NCBI GenBank assembly: GCA_034008185.1
Contig: CM067081.1
Location: 106,277,265-106,341,264, forward strand
Length of the DNA: 64,000 nt
Direction of reading: 5' to 3'
Origin: Gorsachius magnificus
Taxonomy: Eukaryota; Chordata; Aves; Pelecaniformes; Ardeidae
Each line of letters opens with the position of its first letter. Positions within the stretch are counted from its first letter, which is position 1. This document shows positions 63,788 to 64,000 of the stretch, piece by piece. The notes below the pieces were generated by a model, which was given only the letters and a program-made list of their open reading frames with translations, was not told the DNA's origin and did not search any database. The position numbers and the translations under genes are program-made.

Positions 63788-63961
63788 AGCTCACAAACCA
63801 AGGACAAAATTCCCCAAAATTATCTGAAGAAGCTGAAGTATATGGCAAAGTTCTCGATAGGACTATTGGAAAATAATTTCATACCATGTTCTGATTTTAC
63901 TAGAAAAATTGAAGAAATAAAACTAACCTTGGAAAGAGCCTTTGTTAGAAAGCCTTTACTG
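63788..63961 (+). CDS. Candidate internal exon of an unidentified gene (downstream of pair)
   Basis: A tentative exon of 174 bp, exactly 58 codons. It lies between an acceptor-like site (TATTTTTCTGTGTTATTTTAAAG, ending 63787) and a strong donor (CTG before GTAAGC at 63962). The frame reads SSQTKDKIPQNYLKKLKYMA, KFSIGLLENNFIPCSDFTRK and IEEIKLTLERAFVRKPLL. This is a charged, amphipathic, probably alpha-helical segment with no simple-sequence bias. The other two + frames contain stops. Both exon ends are phase 0, so it joins cleanly to the candidate at 63549-63663. I do not recognise the protein. The gene would continue beyond the right edge, and no upstream exon was convincing. Confidence 0.38.
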
Positions 63962-64000
63962 GTAAGCTAGAATTTTATATTATTGCACAGGTCAGAAAAC

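Noticed and set aside
1..64000. tRNA, rRNA, CRISPR array, mitochondrial insert, CpG-island promoter
   Set aside because: None was seen on reading. The only CpG-rich stretch is inside LTR copy B. tRNAscan-SE and a mitochondrial search would be needed to exclude weak or degraded copies.

Overview
The window reads as nuclear DNA from a bird. The evidence is the repeat content. There are several CR1 (chicken repeat 1) LINE fragments with typical 3' ends built from short ATTCT / GATTCT(A/G)T repeats. There are also three related solo LTRs that open TGTCCTGG or TGTACTGG and close in ..ACA. LTRs that open with the TGTCCTGG-type sequence are, from general knowledge, common in neoavian genomes, so a neoavian bird is the better guess, but the species cannot be named. 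The rest is AT-rich, single-copy-looking DNA of the kind found in gene deserts or long introns. There is no sign of bacterial, phage or organellar sequence.

Layout. Positions 1-11734 are anonymous AT-rich DNA with one short perfect hairpin (4403-4426). Positions 11735-13472 are a composite in which one CR1 copy has inserted into the 3' end of an older CR1 copy. Three more CR1 3' ends lie at 15145-15379 (+), 24627-24796 (-) and 27900-27983 (+). Solo LTRs lie at 33273-33775 (older, divergent), 39751-40340 and 49309-49932. All three are on the + strand and are flanked by 5-bp target duplications (two perfect, one 4/5). Simple repeats include a 220-bp (CTTTT)n tract at 38771-38990, (GATA)n at 48849-48878, (GT)n at 33807-33834 and (TTA)n inside the last LTR.

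Genes. No protein-coding gene was recognised with confidence. The only recognisable coding sequence is decayed CR1 ORF2 (reverse transcriptase and C-terminal part). At the right edge (63549-63961) two short open stretches with splice-like borders and compatible phase could be two internal exons of an unidentified + strand gene continuing past the window. This is a tentative call. A 158-codon ORF at 34643-35119 followed by AATAAA is the longest non-repeat ORF, and it is probably not a gene.

No tRNA, rRNA, CRISPR array or operon was found. No new multi-gene system is visible. The most informative structures are the nested CR1, the LTR trio with its CpG decay, and the possible exon pair at the edge.
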